64,000 nucleotides of DNA from Tannerella forsythia (lineage in GTDB: Bacteria; Bacteroidota; Bacteroidia; Bacteroidales; Tannerellaceae), in assembly GCF_001006485.1 (NCBI RefSeq), contig NZ_JUET01000058.1, positions 62,001 through 126,000 on the forward strand, in the 5' to 3' direction. The position numbers and the translations under genes are program-made. Shown here in pieces: positions 18,093-26,311 of the stretch. Within the stretch, counting starts at the first letter, position 1. Each line of letters begins with the position of its first letter. The notes beneath the pieces were generated by a model. That model did no database searches. It had not been told where the DNA came from and worked only from the letters and a program-made list of their open reading frames with translations.

Positions 18093-18130
18093 GGAACGTC
18101 CGGAATCGCAGTCCGGTTCCTGCTTTTTTT
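18093..18130 (+). terminator. Terminator after the 17.9-18.1 kb remnant
   Basis: GGAAC(GT)CCGG pairs with CCGGTTCC to form a bulged stem, followed by TGC and seven T. Confidence 0.65.
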
Positions 18131-18164
18131 AGCGGACTTGTTTAGAAATATCGGTTTTTTTATT

Positions 18165-18172
18165 TAAGTTTG
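18165..18172 (+). promoter_or_regulatory. Probable -7 box of the DPP IV gene
   Basis: TAAGTTTG fits TAnnTTTG and lies 23 bases before the ATG. A TTG at 18138-18140 is 24 bases away, longer than usual. Confidence 0.45.
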
Positions 18173-18195
18173 CCCGAAGAAAAAAACAAAAAACA

Positions 18196-20364
18196 ATGGG
18201 GAAGAAAACAGGAATAGCTCTTTTGCTCTTGCTACTCACGGCAGGAGTTGTCAGCGCTCAGCAGCGGGTGGAACTACGAGGAATTACGGACGGAAAATAC
18301 CGGCAATCGACGACCGACGGAGGGTTGCGTACCATGACCGACGGAGTACATTATACCGCGATGAACAGGGAGCGGACCATGATTGTCAAATACGACTATC
18401 GCACGGGTAAACCGGTCGATACGCTTTTTCATACCAAGACGGCGCGTGAATGTACGTTCGATGATTTCCAGGGATATGAAGTGAGTCCGACCGGCCACCG
18501 GATTCTGATCTGGCGCGAGACGGAACCGATATATCGTCGCTCGTTCAAGGCGCAGACTTTTGCTTACGACGTGCGTCGCAACATGGTGAAACCGCTGAAC
18601 GACTCGGGCGCCAAAGTGATGATTCCGACCTTCTCGCCCGACGGACGAATGTGTGCTTACGTGGTCGATAACAATATATGGGTGAGAAAATTCGATTACG
18701 ATACGGAGGTGCAGGTCACGAAAGACGGCGCGCCGAACAGGATCATCAACGGCGCTACGGATTGGGTGTATGAAGAAGAATTCACGGTGACGAACCTGAT
18801 GAGCTGGTCGTCCGACAGCCAATATCTGGCGTACATCCGTTCCGACGAGTCGGAGGTGCCGCAATACGCCATGCATATCTATGGCGACGGCTATTATCCG
18901 GGCGAATATATCTATAAATATCCGAACGCCGGCGAAAAAAATTCCCGCGTCACGCTTCATTCCTACAGCATCGAAACGAAAGATATCAAAACGATTCCGG
19001 TGCCGGTCGATGCCGACGGCTACATCCCGCGCATCGCTTTTACTGCAGCCCCCGACCAGTTGGCCGTGATGACGCTCAACCGTCATCAGAACATTTTCAG
19101 CATGTATTATGCGAATCCGAAGAGCGGCGTCTGCAAACAGATTCTCAAGGAAGAAAGCGACACGTATATTGATTCCAACTGGCTCAATGAGCTGATGTTT
19201 ACGAACAACGGGTTCTTGTACGTGAGCGAGAAGGACGGTTATGCGCATATTTATCAGTATGCGGCAACGGGCGTAGAGCAGCGTCAGGTGACGAAGGGGA
19301 ACTGGGACGTGACACGGCTTATCGGTATCGACGAAGCAACGAACACGGTCTATTACGAGTCGGCCGAAGAAAGTCCGTTGCGCCGCGCGGTATATAAGGT
19401 AGATGCCAAGGGCGTGAAGACGCGCCTGACGAATCAGGAAGGAACGAACAGTGCGTCGTTCAGCGCCAACTTCGCCTATTATGTGAACCGGTACTCCAGC
19501 GCCCGCACACCCACTGTCATCACCGTGAACGAGACAAAAACGGGCAAGACGTTGCGGACGCTCGAAGATAATGCGTCGTTGAAAGAAACGCTGCAAGCCA
19601 CGGCTTATTCGCCGAAAGAGTTTATCACCGTACAGACCGCGTCGGGCTATGAGCTGAACGCGTGGATCGTAAAGCCGGCCGGCTTCGATCCGTCGAAGAA
19701 GTATCCGGTGATGATGTTTCAATACAGCGGCCCCAATTCGCAGTCGGTATTAGACCGCTACGAGTTCGGATGGGAGCAGTATCTGGCGGCAAACGGCGTG
19801 ATCTGCGTCTGTGTCGACGGACGAGGCACCGGAGCACGTGGCGAGACGTTCCGCAAATGCACTTACCTCAAGCTCGGCGAGCTGGAGTCGAGAGACCAGA
19901 TCGAAGCCGCTCGGGCGCTGGCCAAGTTACCTTATGTGGACGGCAGCCGGATGGCGATCTGGGGCTGGAGCTTCGGCGGATACAATACGCTGATGGCGCT
20001 GAGCACCGGCAACGGCACGTTCAAAGCCGGTATTGCCGTTGCGCCGCCTACCGACTGGCGCTACTACGACACGGTCTATACCGAGCGATTCATGCGTACA
20101 CCGAAAGAAAATGCGAACGGTTACAATGCCACGTCGCCCATCTTGCTGGCCAAAGATTTGCAGGGTAAGCTGCTGCTGATCCACGGCACAGCCGACGATA
20201 ACGTACACTTCAAGCAGACGATGGACTATGCCGAGGCGCTCGTGCAGGCCGGTAAACAGTTCGACATGCATATTTACCGGGATCGCGACCATGGCATCTA
20301 CGGCGGCAATACGCGCTACCATCTATACACGAAGATGACGAATTTTGTACTGGAAAATCTCTAA
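18196..20364 (+). CDS. dpp4: Dipeptidyl peptidase IV (family S9B)
   Basis: A 722-aa exported serine exopeptidase that removes X-Pro (and X-Ala) dipeptides from peptide N-termini. The signal peptide MGKKTGIALLLLLLTAGVVSA is followed by an N-terminal beta-propeller with the DWVYEEEF glutamate motif that anchors the substrate amino group. The C-terminal alpha/beta-hydrolase domain carries Ser592 in GWSFGG, Asp667 in HGTADD and His699 in DRDHG. These sit one residue off the triad I recall for Porphyromonas gingivalis DPP IV. It acts in the periplasm or outer membrane during proteinaceous nutrient use. The stop codon overlaps the lipA start by one base. Confidence 0.95.
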   Translation: MGKKTGIALLLLLLTAGVVSAQQRVELRGITDGKYRQSTTDGGLRTMTDGVHYTAMNRERTMIVKYDYRTGKPVDTLFHTKTARECTFDDFQGYEVSPTGHRILIWRETEPIYRRSFKAQTFAYDVRRNMVKPLNDSGAKVMIPTFSPDGRMCAYVVDNNIWVRKFDYDTEVQVTKDGAPNRIINGATDWVYEEEFTVTNLMSWSSDSQYLAYIRSDESEVPQYAMHIYGDGYYPGEYIYKYPNAGEKNSRVTLHSYSIETKDIKTIPVPVDADGYIPRIAFTAAPDQLAVMTLNRHQNIFSMYYANPKSGVCKQILKEESDTYIDSNWLNELMFTNNGFLYVSEKDGYAHIYQYAATGVEQRQVTKGNWDVTRLIGIDEATNTVYYESAEESPLRRAVYKVDAKGVKTRLTNQEGTNSASFSANFAYYVNRYSSARTPTVITVNETKTGKTLRTLEDNASLKETLQATAYSPKEFITVQTASGYELNAWIVKPAGFDPSKKYPVMMFQYSGPNSQSVLDRYEFGWEQYLAANGVICVCVDGRGTGARGETFRKCTYLKLGELESRDQIEAARALAKLPYVDGSRMAIWGWSFGGYNTLMALSTGNGTFKAGIAVAPPTDWRYYDTVYTERFMRTPKENANGYNATSPILLAKDLQGKLLLIHGTADDNVHFKQTMDYAEALVQAGKQFDMHIYRDRDHGIYGGNTRYHLYTKMTNFVLENL

Positions 20365-21215
20365 TGAGCATCTATCTTCGGAAGCCCGACTGGCTGAAAA
20401 TACGTTTGCAGGGGAACGAACAGTTCCGCCGAACGAAAGAAATCGTCGAGTCGCACTGTCTCCATACGATCTGTACGAGCGGCAAATGCCCCAATCAGGG
20501 CGAATGCTGGAGCCGTGGCACGGCTACGTTTATGATCGGTGGCGATATCTGCACGCGCTCGTGCCGTTTCTGCAACACGTTGACAGGTAAGCCCCGGCCG
20601 CTCAATCCGGACGAGCCGGCGCAGGTGGCCGAGAGTATTCGCCTGATGAAGTTGCGGCATGCCGTCGTTACGTCGGTCGATCGGGACGATCTGCCCGATC
20701 TCGGTGCCCGGCACTGGGTGCAGACGATCCGGCGTATCAAAGAGCTGAATCCGCAGACGACGCTCGAAGTACTGATCCCCGACTTTCAGGGGCGGACGGA
20801 GCTGGTCGATCAGGTGATCGATGCGGCGCCCGAAGTTATCTCGCATAACCTCGAAACGGTGCGCCGTCTCACACCGCAGGTGCGCAGCGCGGCACGTTAC
20901 GAGGTGAGCCTGTCGGTGCTGAAACGCATTGCCGAGCGCGGACGGTGTGCCAAGACGGGCATCATGGTCGGGCTGGGTGAGACGACGGCCGAGGTGGAGG
21001 AGCTGATGGACGATGCCTGCGCTGTGGGGGTATCGGCACTGACGATCGGGCAGTACCTGCAACCCTCGCGCAAGAACCTGCCGGTGACGGAATACGTCAC
21101 TCCTGCGCAATTCGAAGCTTATCGTGAAACGGCTCTCTCGAAAGGTTTTCGTTCGGTCGAGAGCGCACCGTTGGTGCGTTCGTCGTATCATGCCGAGCGA
21201 GTGCTTGAAGAATGA
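20364..21215 (+). CDS. lipA: Lipoyl synthase
   Basis: A 283-aa radical SAM enzyme that inserts two sulfurs into octanoyl-carrier proteins to make lipoyl groups. The auxiliary-cluster cysteines C37, C42 and C48 (CTSGKCPNQGEC) and the SAM-cluster cysteines C63, C67 and C70 (CTRSCRFC) are all present, as is the C-terminal RSSYHAE motif. The ATG overlaps the preceding stop by one base (TAATG), indicating translational coupling with the DPP IV gene. That is an unusual pairing of a peptidase with a cofactor enzyme. No lipB is visible nearby. Confidence 0.97.
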   Translation: MSIYLRKPDWLKIRLQGNEQFRRTKEIVESHCLHTICTSGKCPNQGECWSRGTATFMIGGDICTRSCRFCNTLTGKPRPLNPDEPAQVAESIRLMKLRHAVVTSVDRDDLPDLGARHWVQTIRRIKELNPQTTLEVLIPDFQGRTELVDQVIDAAPEVISHNLETVRRLTPQVRSAARYEVSLSVLKRIAERGRCAKTGIMVGLGETTAEVEELMDDACAVGVSALTIGQYLQPSRKNLPVTEYVTPAQFEAYRETALSKGFRSVESAPLVRSSYHAERVLEE

Positions 21216-21264
21216 AATTTCTTATTCGCAACAAAGCACCCCTATACATTGTTATATATGCAGC

Positions 21265-22473
21265 ATGGAACAAATTACCCGTATAAAGAACAGCATGGAT
21301 ATCCGTAAGGGCTTGAATAATCAAGCCGTCGGGTTGTTGCCGTTGCTGTTGCTGATGTTTCTGAACAATTTCTATACGTACCTTGTCTCGTTCGTTATCG
21401 CAGGGGTGTTCTGTGTGGTTAGCTGTTTTACGTTCTGGGGACTGTTTCGCGGCAGGAAGTATCAGTTTATGCTTTTGCCTACGGCCCTTACGCTGATACT
21501 CTATTCGCTCTTCCTGTTCTTACGTCTCGAGCCGGTCTTGTATCTCCATTCCCCGCTTATTGCCGAATGGCTGTTAGTTGCCGTCTTGTCGATGATCGGC
21601 TTTTCGAAGCGCCCGATCATCGGCCGAGTACGTAAATCGAATCGTCCGGCGTTGAAGCGCGCTCCGTTGCGTACAGCCTTGAACGAGTTCTTTTTTGTGG
21701 CGCAGATTGCCCAGAATATTTATACGTTGCATCTGTTTATCCTTCTGTTCTATATGATTCTGCCCGAGAACTACCAGCATATCTGGGTCGAACGGCTGCT
21801 CTACCGTGAGGCTCCCTTGTTTATCGGTCTGGGGATTATCGTCTACGAGCAGATCCGGGTATCGATGATGAAGCACGGTTTGGCGGAAGAGAAATGGTTG
21901 CCCGTGCTCGATAAGAAAGGCAAAGTGATCGGACGGATTGCTTATTCGGTCAGCCTCACTTCGCAGGCGCGGCATTATTGTCATCCGGTGGTGCGTATTG
22001 CCGTGGTGTATGACGGGATGCTCTACCTCGTCAAACGCGGCTCTGTTCAGCCTGTCTCGCCCGAGGCGCTCGATCATCCGTTTTACGGGTATGTGCTTTT
22101 CAAGCAGACGTTCGAGCAGACGGTGCGTGAGTTATTGGGCAACTCGCTGACCAAGGGCGAAGCCAAGCCTCATTTGCTCGTTCGCTATCCGTTCGAGAAC
22201 GAGCGGGTGACGCAACTCGTTTCGTTGTACGTGCTGACGCTGCATTCCGAAGAAGCCTTCGTGAACTATGTAAAAACGGCCGAAGGGAAGCTGTGGACAC
22301 CCCGTCAGATCGAAGAGAATCTGCAGCAGGGACTGTTCAGCGAATACTTCGAGAAGGAGTATGCCTATCTGCAACATACCGTATTGCTGGCCGAGCAATA
22401 CACGGCGAAGCGCGAACAGCCGGTCGAGGTATCGGCCGAGACGGAGCCGGTTACCGTTTCGCCAACTCGATAA
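21265..22473 (+). CDS. Polytopic membrane protein with degenerate Nudix-like C-terminal domain
   Basis: A 402-aa protein. Residues about 18-210 hold some six hydrophobic segments. The remainder is soluble: a strand-rich region (HPVVRIAVVYDGMLYLVKRG) and then YGYVLFKQTFEQTVRELLG. That lies where a Nudix box would be and keeps the REL...G pattern but lacks the catalytic EExG glutamates. I infer a membrane-anchored sensor or scaffold, not a hydrolase. The frame is open from 21124 inside lipA; I start at ATG 21265 because the upstream part reads as lipA out of frame. The gene converges with and overlaps the next one by 23 bases. Confidence 0.7.
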   Translation: MEQITRIKNSMDIRKGLNNQAVGLLPLLLLMFLNNFYTYLVSFVIAGVFCVVSCFTFWGLFRGRKYQFMLLPTALTLILYSLFLFLRLEPVLYLHSPLIAEWLLVAVLSMIGFSKRPIIGRVRKSNRPALKRAPLRTALNEFFFVAQIAQNIYTLHLFILLFYMILPENYQHIWVERLLYREAPLFIGLGIIVYEQIRVSMMKHGLAEEKWLPVLDKKGKVIGRIAYSVSLTSQARHYCHPVVRIAVVYDGMLYLVKRGSVQPVSPEALDHPFYGYVLFKQTFEQTVRELLGNSLTKGEAKPHLLVRYPFENERVTQLVSLYVLTLHSEEAFVNYVKTAEGKLWTPRQIEENLQQGLFSEYFEKEYAYLQHTVLLAEQYTAKREQPVEVSAETEPVTVSPTR

Positions 22474-22945
22474 TTTCCATATCGCGGATATCTGCCCCGT
22501 CGATGACGAAACGCATCAGCGTGCGCACCGTATGAAAGCCGCTTTTTCCCGCTGCTCCGGGGTTCAGGCATAGACAATTCAAACGTTTGTCGAACATTAC
22601 TTTGAGGATATGCGAATGTCCGCAGACGAACAGTTGCGGCTTCGTTTCGTAGAGCTCGGCGCGTATGGCCGGCTCATAACGTCCCGGATAGCCGCCGATA
22701 TGGGTCATCATGACGGACACGTCTTCGACCGTGAAGTGAAGGGTCTTCGGGTACATCTGTCGCACGGGGTAGCCGTCGATGTTGCCGCAGACAGCCCGTA
22801 GTGGACGTATCGCCGAGAGTCGCAACGCCACGTCGGCCGAGCCGATATCTCCTGCATGCCAAATCTCGTCGCACGAAGCGAAGTAGGTGGCGTATTTCTC
22901 ATCCCACCATCCGTGAGTATCCGAAAGTAATCCGATCGTTTGCAT
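22451..22945 (-). CDS. Metallophosphoesterase, YfcE/MJ0936 family
   Basis: A 164-aa calcineurin-like phosphodiesterase. All metal-binding motifs are visible: SDTHG at the N-terminus, HAGDIG, GNID, MMTHIGG and the C-terminal CGHSH, followed by LNPGAAG. Proteins of this group hydrolyse phosphodiesters in vitro; the physiological substrate is not known. The frame extends 10 codons further upstream, but MQTIGLLSDTHG is the normal family start. The gene lies just downstream of a terminator and has only a weak TACTTTCG box. Its 3' end overlaps the convergent membrane-protein gene by 23 bases. Confidence 0.88.
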   Translation of the reverse strand: MQTIGLLSDTHGWWDEKYATYFASCDEIWHAGDIGSADVALRLSAIRPLRAVCGNIDGYPVRQMYPKTLHFTVEDVSVMMTHIGGYPGRYEPAIRAELYETKPQLFVCGHSHILKVMFDKRLNCLCLNPGAAGKSGFHTVRTLMRFVIDGADIRDMEIIELAKR

Positions 22946-22961
22946 CAAGAGGCGAAAGTAT

Positions 22962-22994
22962 AAAAAAGAAAGCATCTTTCATAAAGATGCTTTC
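22962..22994 (-). terminator. Terminator upstream of the phosphodiesterase gene
   Basis: A perfect 12-bp stem (22968-22979 with 22983-22994) with a 3-base loop is followed on the reverse strand by six T. It would end transcripts from the DUF3825 gene 17 bases before the phosphodiesterase ATG. Confidence 0.8.
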
Positions 22995-23138
22995 CTATAA
23001 TCTTGCTTTAAATCTTCTCTTAAAGTGTATCTTCTTTGTGTTTACAGTAAAATGTATCTTCTTTACAGAATTGTATGATCTTATAATAAAGATATTTGTT
23101 GCAAAATTACTATAATCGATTTAACCTGCAAATGTTTT

Positions 23139-23883
23139 TTATACTTTTAACCATTCATCATCCGGTTTGGCAATCAAACGTGCATTGTTTATGGCCATGT
23201 CTAATGTCAGGCATGTAGAAGCTCTGTAAACACCATGTTCTTTTTCAATAACTAATGCCAGATCTGCGGAGGCTTTTGAGGTCAAGCATAAAGGTAGGAG
23301 TAATTGGAGGTGTCCGTCGTAGTATTGAGGGACAGCTGTTTTGTAATTTCTGCGTATCCTTCTTATGGCAATCTTTAATTGTCCCTTCCAGTAAGATTCC
23401 CAATTGGTACTTATCCATGGTTTGCAGGGCGGTGGGAAATCTTGCGATATTATCGTCAATAATATGATTTACATTAGGTCTTAATTCTAATCTGGTATCA
23501 TAAATCAGATCGGATGAATTTTCAAAATAGTTGGCATTGTCCGGCAAGCATGAAAATTTCATTAATTCTCTGTCACTGGCTTTTCTCCACCCGATAAAGA
23601 ACCATTGAATTGTACCCGGTCTTCTGTTCTTCTGGAATAAACCGTATATTTCTTCTTGATAGTCTGTAACCAAGCCGGTATTGAAGATGGCATATCCATG
23701 TTGTTCCAGCACTTTGCCTTCTTCATAGACCTTGACAAAGGTATGTCTGATGTAATTTTCCAAAATAGGATTCTTACCGATGGGATTCTTTTTATAATCC
23801 CAGTCTTCTTTCATGGCCATCGACTTTAACTCTTCGATACATCCATGAAAATCCTTGAACCATCCGTAGTCAAACAGTTTCAT
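23139..23883 (-). pseudogene. DUF3825 protein gene with a frameshift
   Basis: Two overlapping reverse frames together make one protein of about 247 aa. The first (from ATG 23883) carries the DUF3825 signature: YIRHTF, AIFNTGLVTDYQEEIYGLF, and RLELRPNVNHIIDDNIARFP. Near 23372 it should continue into the second frame, which reads KIAIRRIRRNYKTAVPQYY and ends at TAA 23139. The join is at ATT AAA (G) ATT GCC, one base too many. The unshifted first frame runs 40 or so unrelated residues further. The gene is AT-rich and has its own promoter and terminator, like a recent acquisition. DUF3825 has no established function. A sequencing error is possible. Confidence 0.75.
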
Positions 23884-23899
23884 ATACGATCTTTTTCAG

Positions 23900-23931
23900 C
23901 AAAGGTAAAGAATTTTATCTTCACTCACAAA
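23900..23931 (-). promoter_or_regulatory. Promoter of the DUF3825 gene
   Basis: On the reverse strand TTTG (23931-23928) and TACCTTTG (23907-23900) are 20 bases apart. The ATG follows 16 bases later. The promoter overlaps the end of the PCMD gene. Confidence 0.6.
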
Positions 23932-25003
23932 CAATTTCTACTTCATCGATATAGAGGGTGCTGCCGGGAGCGCCGCTGAAAGTTGCTCCTGCTATGCTCG
24001 ATGTAAAGACGACAGCCAGATTGTAGATGCCGTTGCGCAGCTTCGCCGCATCGATGGTTTTGCCTTCGCGCGTGATGAAGGGGAGTCTGAAGTGCATCCA
24101 CTCGTCCGTCTCTTTTTGATTTTCGACGACGGCGGTGCAGATCACGTTCGGATGCGTCAGAATATTCGTGCCGTCGAGGGTTTTAAGTGTCTTGTCCGTT
24201 TCATACAGTACGGCATAGAAATGACAGCGGTCGGTGATTGCTGTTTGTGTGGGTTGGCCGTTCTGATAATACGTTGTCCCTGCTTTGTATTTGTAATAGC
24301 CTGAAAGATAAAGCGGCCGACGGTAGAAGGGCAATCCGAAGCGCGTTGCTTTCAACGGAGTGCTGAGTGCGCTCAGGAGATCGAACGTACCGATAAACAG
24401 GTTTCCTGCGGCGATCGGCATACCGGCAAGAGCGCCGAAGCTGCCGGTGCTGCGTGTCGTCAGGCGGGCGCATTGTCCGGTGTATCCATTGGCCGACTGA
24501 GCGGTGGGATAGTCGTCGGGTGTTTGCGCGTTGCCTGTCATGGCAAACCCGAGGTTTCCGCTGGCCCACTCCATTGAGACGCGTCCGTTTTGCTTCTCGG
24601 CAAAGATGCAGAAGCGGCCGTTCTTTTCGGCTACCGTATCTTCGAAATGATACCTTGTCGGCAGTTCGTCGGTCACGAATGCGACGGTATACGTTTTTTT
24701 CCACTGCCCGTCTTGCGATGTGACGGTGTATGTTTGAGGCGTAGAGAAGTTGCGGGTCGTACCTCCGGCCGGTTCGATGACGGCGCCGTCGGACAAGGTG
24801 AATGAGAGCGTTTGACGTGTCAGGTCTGCATTGGCTTCTACGAAGAGCGTGATTTTATCGTTTTCAATGATCGGTTCGCGCTTGAGGAGAGACGCCTCGG
24901 CAAGGGTACATGTCAGGATGTCGGCTTCCGCGTTCGGCAGCTCGTCGCGCAGGCAACCGGTCGATAAGAGTGGGAGGATCAGCAGGAAAAAGAGTCGTTT
25001 CAT
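23921..25003 (-). CDS. PCMD-domain lipoprotein
   Basis: A 360-aa exported lipoprotein with MKRLFFLLILPLLSTGC as signal and lipobox. Residues about 25-110 resemble an Ig-like/cadherin-like module (VEANADLTRQTLSFTLSDGA, QTYTVTSQDG). The C-terminal half (about 115-360) resembles the Bacteroidetes PCMD domain (putative carbohydrate metabolism), including WASGNLGFAM and the terminal STLYIDEVEIVCE. Such proteins are surface- or periplasm-exposed and often carbohydrate-linked; the substrate is unknown. I use ATG 25003, nine codons inside the longer frame, because it gives a standard lipoprotein signal. It follows aspC by 81 bases with a strong hairpin between. Confidence 0.75.
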   Translation of the reverse strand: MKRLFFLLILPLLSTGCLRDELPNAEADILTCTLAEASLLKREPIIENDKITLFVEANADLTRQTLSFTLSDGAVIEPAGGTTRNFSTPQTYTVTSQDGQWKKTYTVAFVTDELPTRYHFEDTVAEKNGRFCIFAEKQNGRVSMEWASGNLGFAMTGNAQTPDDYPTAQSANGYTGQCARLTTRSTGSFGALAGMPIAAGNLFIGTFDLLSALSTPLKATRFGLPFYRRPLYLSGYYKYKAGTTYYQNGQPTQTAITDRCHFYAVLYETDKTLKTLDGTNILTHPNVICTAVVENQKETDEWMHFRLPFITREGKTIDAAKLRNGIYNLAVVFTSSIAGATFSGAPGSTLYIDEVEIVCE

Positions 25004-25017
25004 ATACTTCTGTGAAG

Positions 25018-25054
25018 GATGTTGCGTCAAAACATTTCGTTCTGACGCAACATC
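25018..25054. other. Perfect 12-bp hairpin between aspC and the PCMD gene
   Basis: GATGTTGCGTCA (25018-25029) pairs perfectly with TGACGCAACATC (25043-25054) around a 13-base loop. On the transcribed reverse strand it is followed by CCTTCACAG, so it lacks a T-tract. It could be a processing site or a protein-binding site that uncouples the two genes. Confidence 0.65.
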
Positions 25055-25084
25055 GCTGTCCCTTGTTTTATATTCGGCTCCAAC

Positions 25085-26278
25085 TTATTTCAGTTGTGCC
25101 AATGCTTCGGTGATGCGACGCATCGCTTCGGTCAGGTTCTCGTCCGAGGTAGCGTATGAGAGACGGATACATTCGGGTGCACCGAACGAGTCGCCGCCTA
25201 CCGTAGCCACATGGGCTACTTCGAGCAGGTACATCGCCAGATCGGCCGCGTTCTTTACGGTTCGTTCGCCGGCGCTTTTGCCGAAGTAGCTGCTCACATC
25301 GGGGAAGATATAAAAAGCCCCTTCGGGTACGGAGAGCTGAACACCGGGAATCTCACGGCAGAGGCGGCAGATCAGATCACGCCGGCGCATAAAGGCTTGT
25401 CGCATCTCCTCTACGCAACGCTGATCGCCGGCAAAGGCTTCTTTGGCGGCTTTCTGTGCGATGGAGCTGGCGCCCGACGTGTATTGTCCCTGCAATTTGT
25501 TCGTTGCCTTGGCAATCCACAGCGGCGCGGCAATGAATCCGATACGCCAGCCCGTCATGGCGTATGCTTTCGATACGCCGTTGATGATTACAATCCGCTC
25601 TTTTATCTCGGGGAACTGTGCGATGCTTGCATGTTTCCCTACATAGTTGATATGTTCGTAGATTTCGTCAGACAGTACGATGATGTTCGGATGTTTGACT
25701 AACACCCCGGCAAGCGACTGAAGTTCTTCGCGGCTGTACACACTGCCGGTCGGGTTCGACGGCGAACAAAGCATTAACGCCCGCGTGCGGGGCGTGATCG
25801 CCGCTTCGAGCTGTGCCGCCGTGATTTTGAAATTCTGATCGATACCGGCCGGGATGATCACATTCGTGCCTTCGGCAAGTTTTACCATCTCTACGTAGCT
25901 CACCCAGTAGGGAGCGGGTACGATCACTTCATCGCCCGGATTGATGATACTTAGCAGCGTATTGCAGACCGACTGTTTGGCTCCGTTCGATACAATGATC
26001 TGATCGACCGTATAATCGAGACCGTTTTCGTTTTTCAGTTTGTCGACAATCGCTTTCCGTAAATCCATGTAACCGGGTACGGGTGAATAGAACGAAAAAT
26101 TCTCGTCGATGGCTTTCTTGGCCGCCGCCTTGATATGATCGGGCGTAAAAAAGTCCGGTTCGCCCACGCTCAGGTTAATGATGTCTACGCCCTGCGCTTT
26201 CAGTTCGCTACTTTTTTGTGACATGGCCAGCGTTGCCGATGTTGAAAGGCTGGCCAAACGTGCTGATACCTGTTCCAT
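25085..26278 (-). CDS. aspC: Aspartate aminotransferase (PLP, class I)
   Basis: A 397-aa cytosolic fold-type I aminotransferase that interconverts aspartate/oxaloacetate with glutamate/2-oxoglutarate. The PLP lysine lies in GVSKAYAMTGWRIGF, preceded by the SDEIYEHINY aspartate/tyrosine motif. Substrate carboxylate contacts appear as CSPSNPTGSVY and, near the C-terminus, CIRLSYATS. The sequence fits the Ib subgroup common in Bacteroidetes. It lies 33 bases downstream of ribBA on the same strand and is probably in one operon with it. Confidence 0.9.
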   Translation of the reverse strand: MEQVSARLASLSTSATLAMSQKSSELKAQGVDIINLSVGEPDFFTPDHIKAAAKKAIDENFSFYSPVPGYMDLRKAIVDKLKNENGLDYTVDQIIVSNGAKQSVCNTLLSIINPGDEVIVPAPYWVSYVEMVKLAEGTNVIIPAGIDQNFKITAAQLEAAITPRTRALMLCSPSNPTGSVYSREELQSLAGVLVKHPNIIVLSDEIYEHINYVGKHASIAQFPEIKERIVIINGVSKAYAMTGWRIGFIAAPLWIAKATNKLQGQYTSGASSIAQKAAKEAFAGDQRCVEEMRQAFMRRRDLICRLCREIPGVQLSVPEGAFYIFPDVSSYFGKSAGERTVKNAADLAMYLLEVAHVATVGGDSFGAPECIRLSYATSDENLTEAMRRITEALAQLK

Positions 26279-26311
26279 ATTATTTAGATGTTTTTCAATA
26301 GAGTGATTGTG

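Noticed and set aside
18274-19722. 482-codon open frame on the reverse strand
   Set aside because: It lies wholly opposite the DPP IV gene and has a composition rich in Arg/His/Ile typical of antisense frames; no family features.
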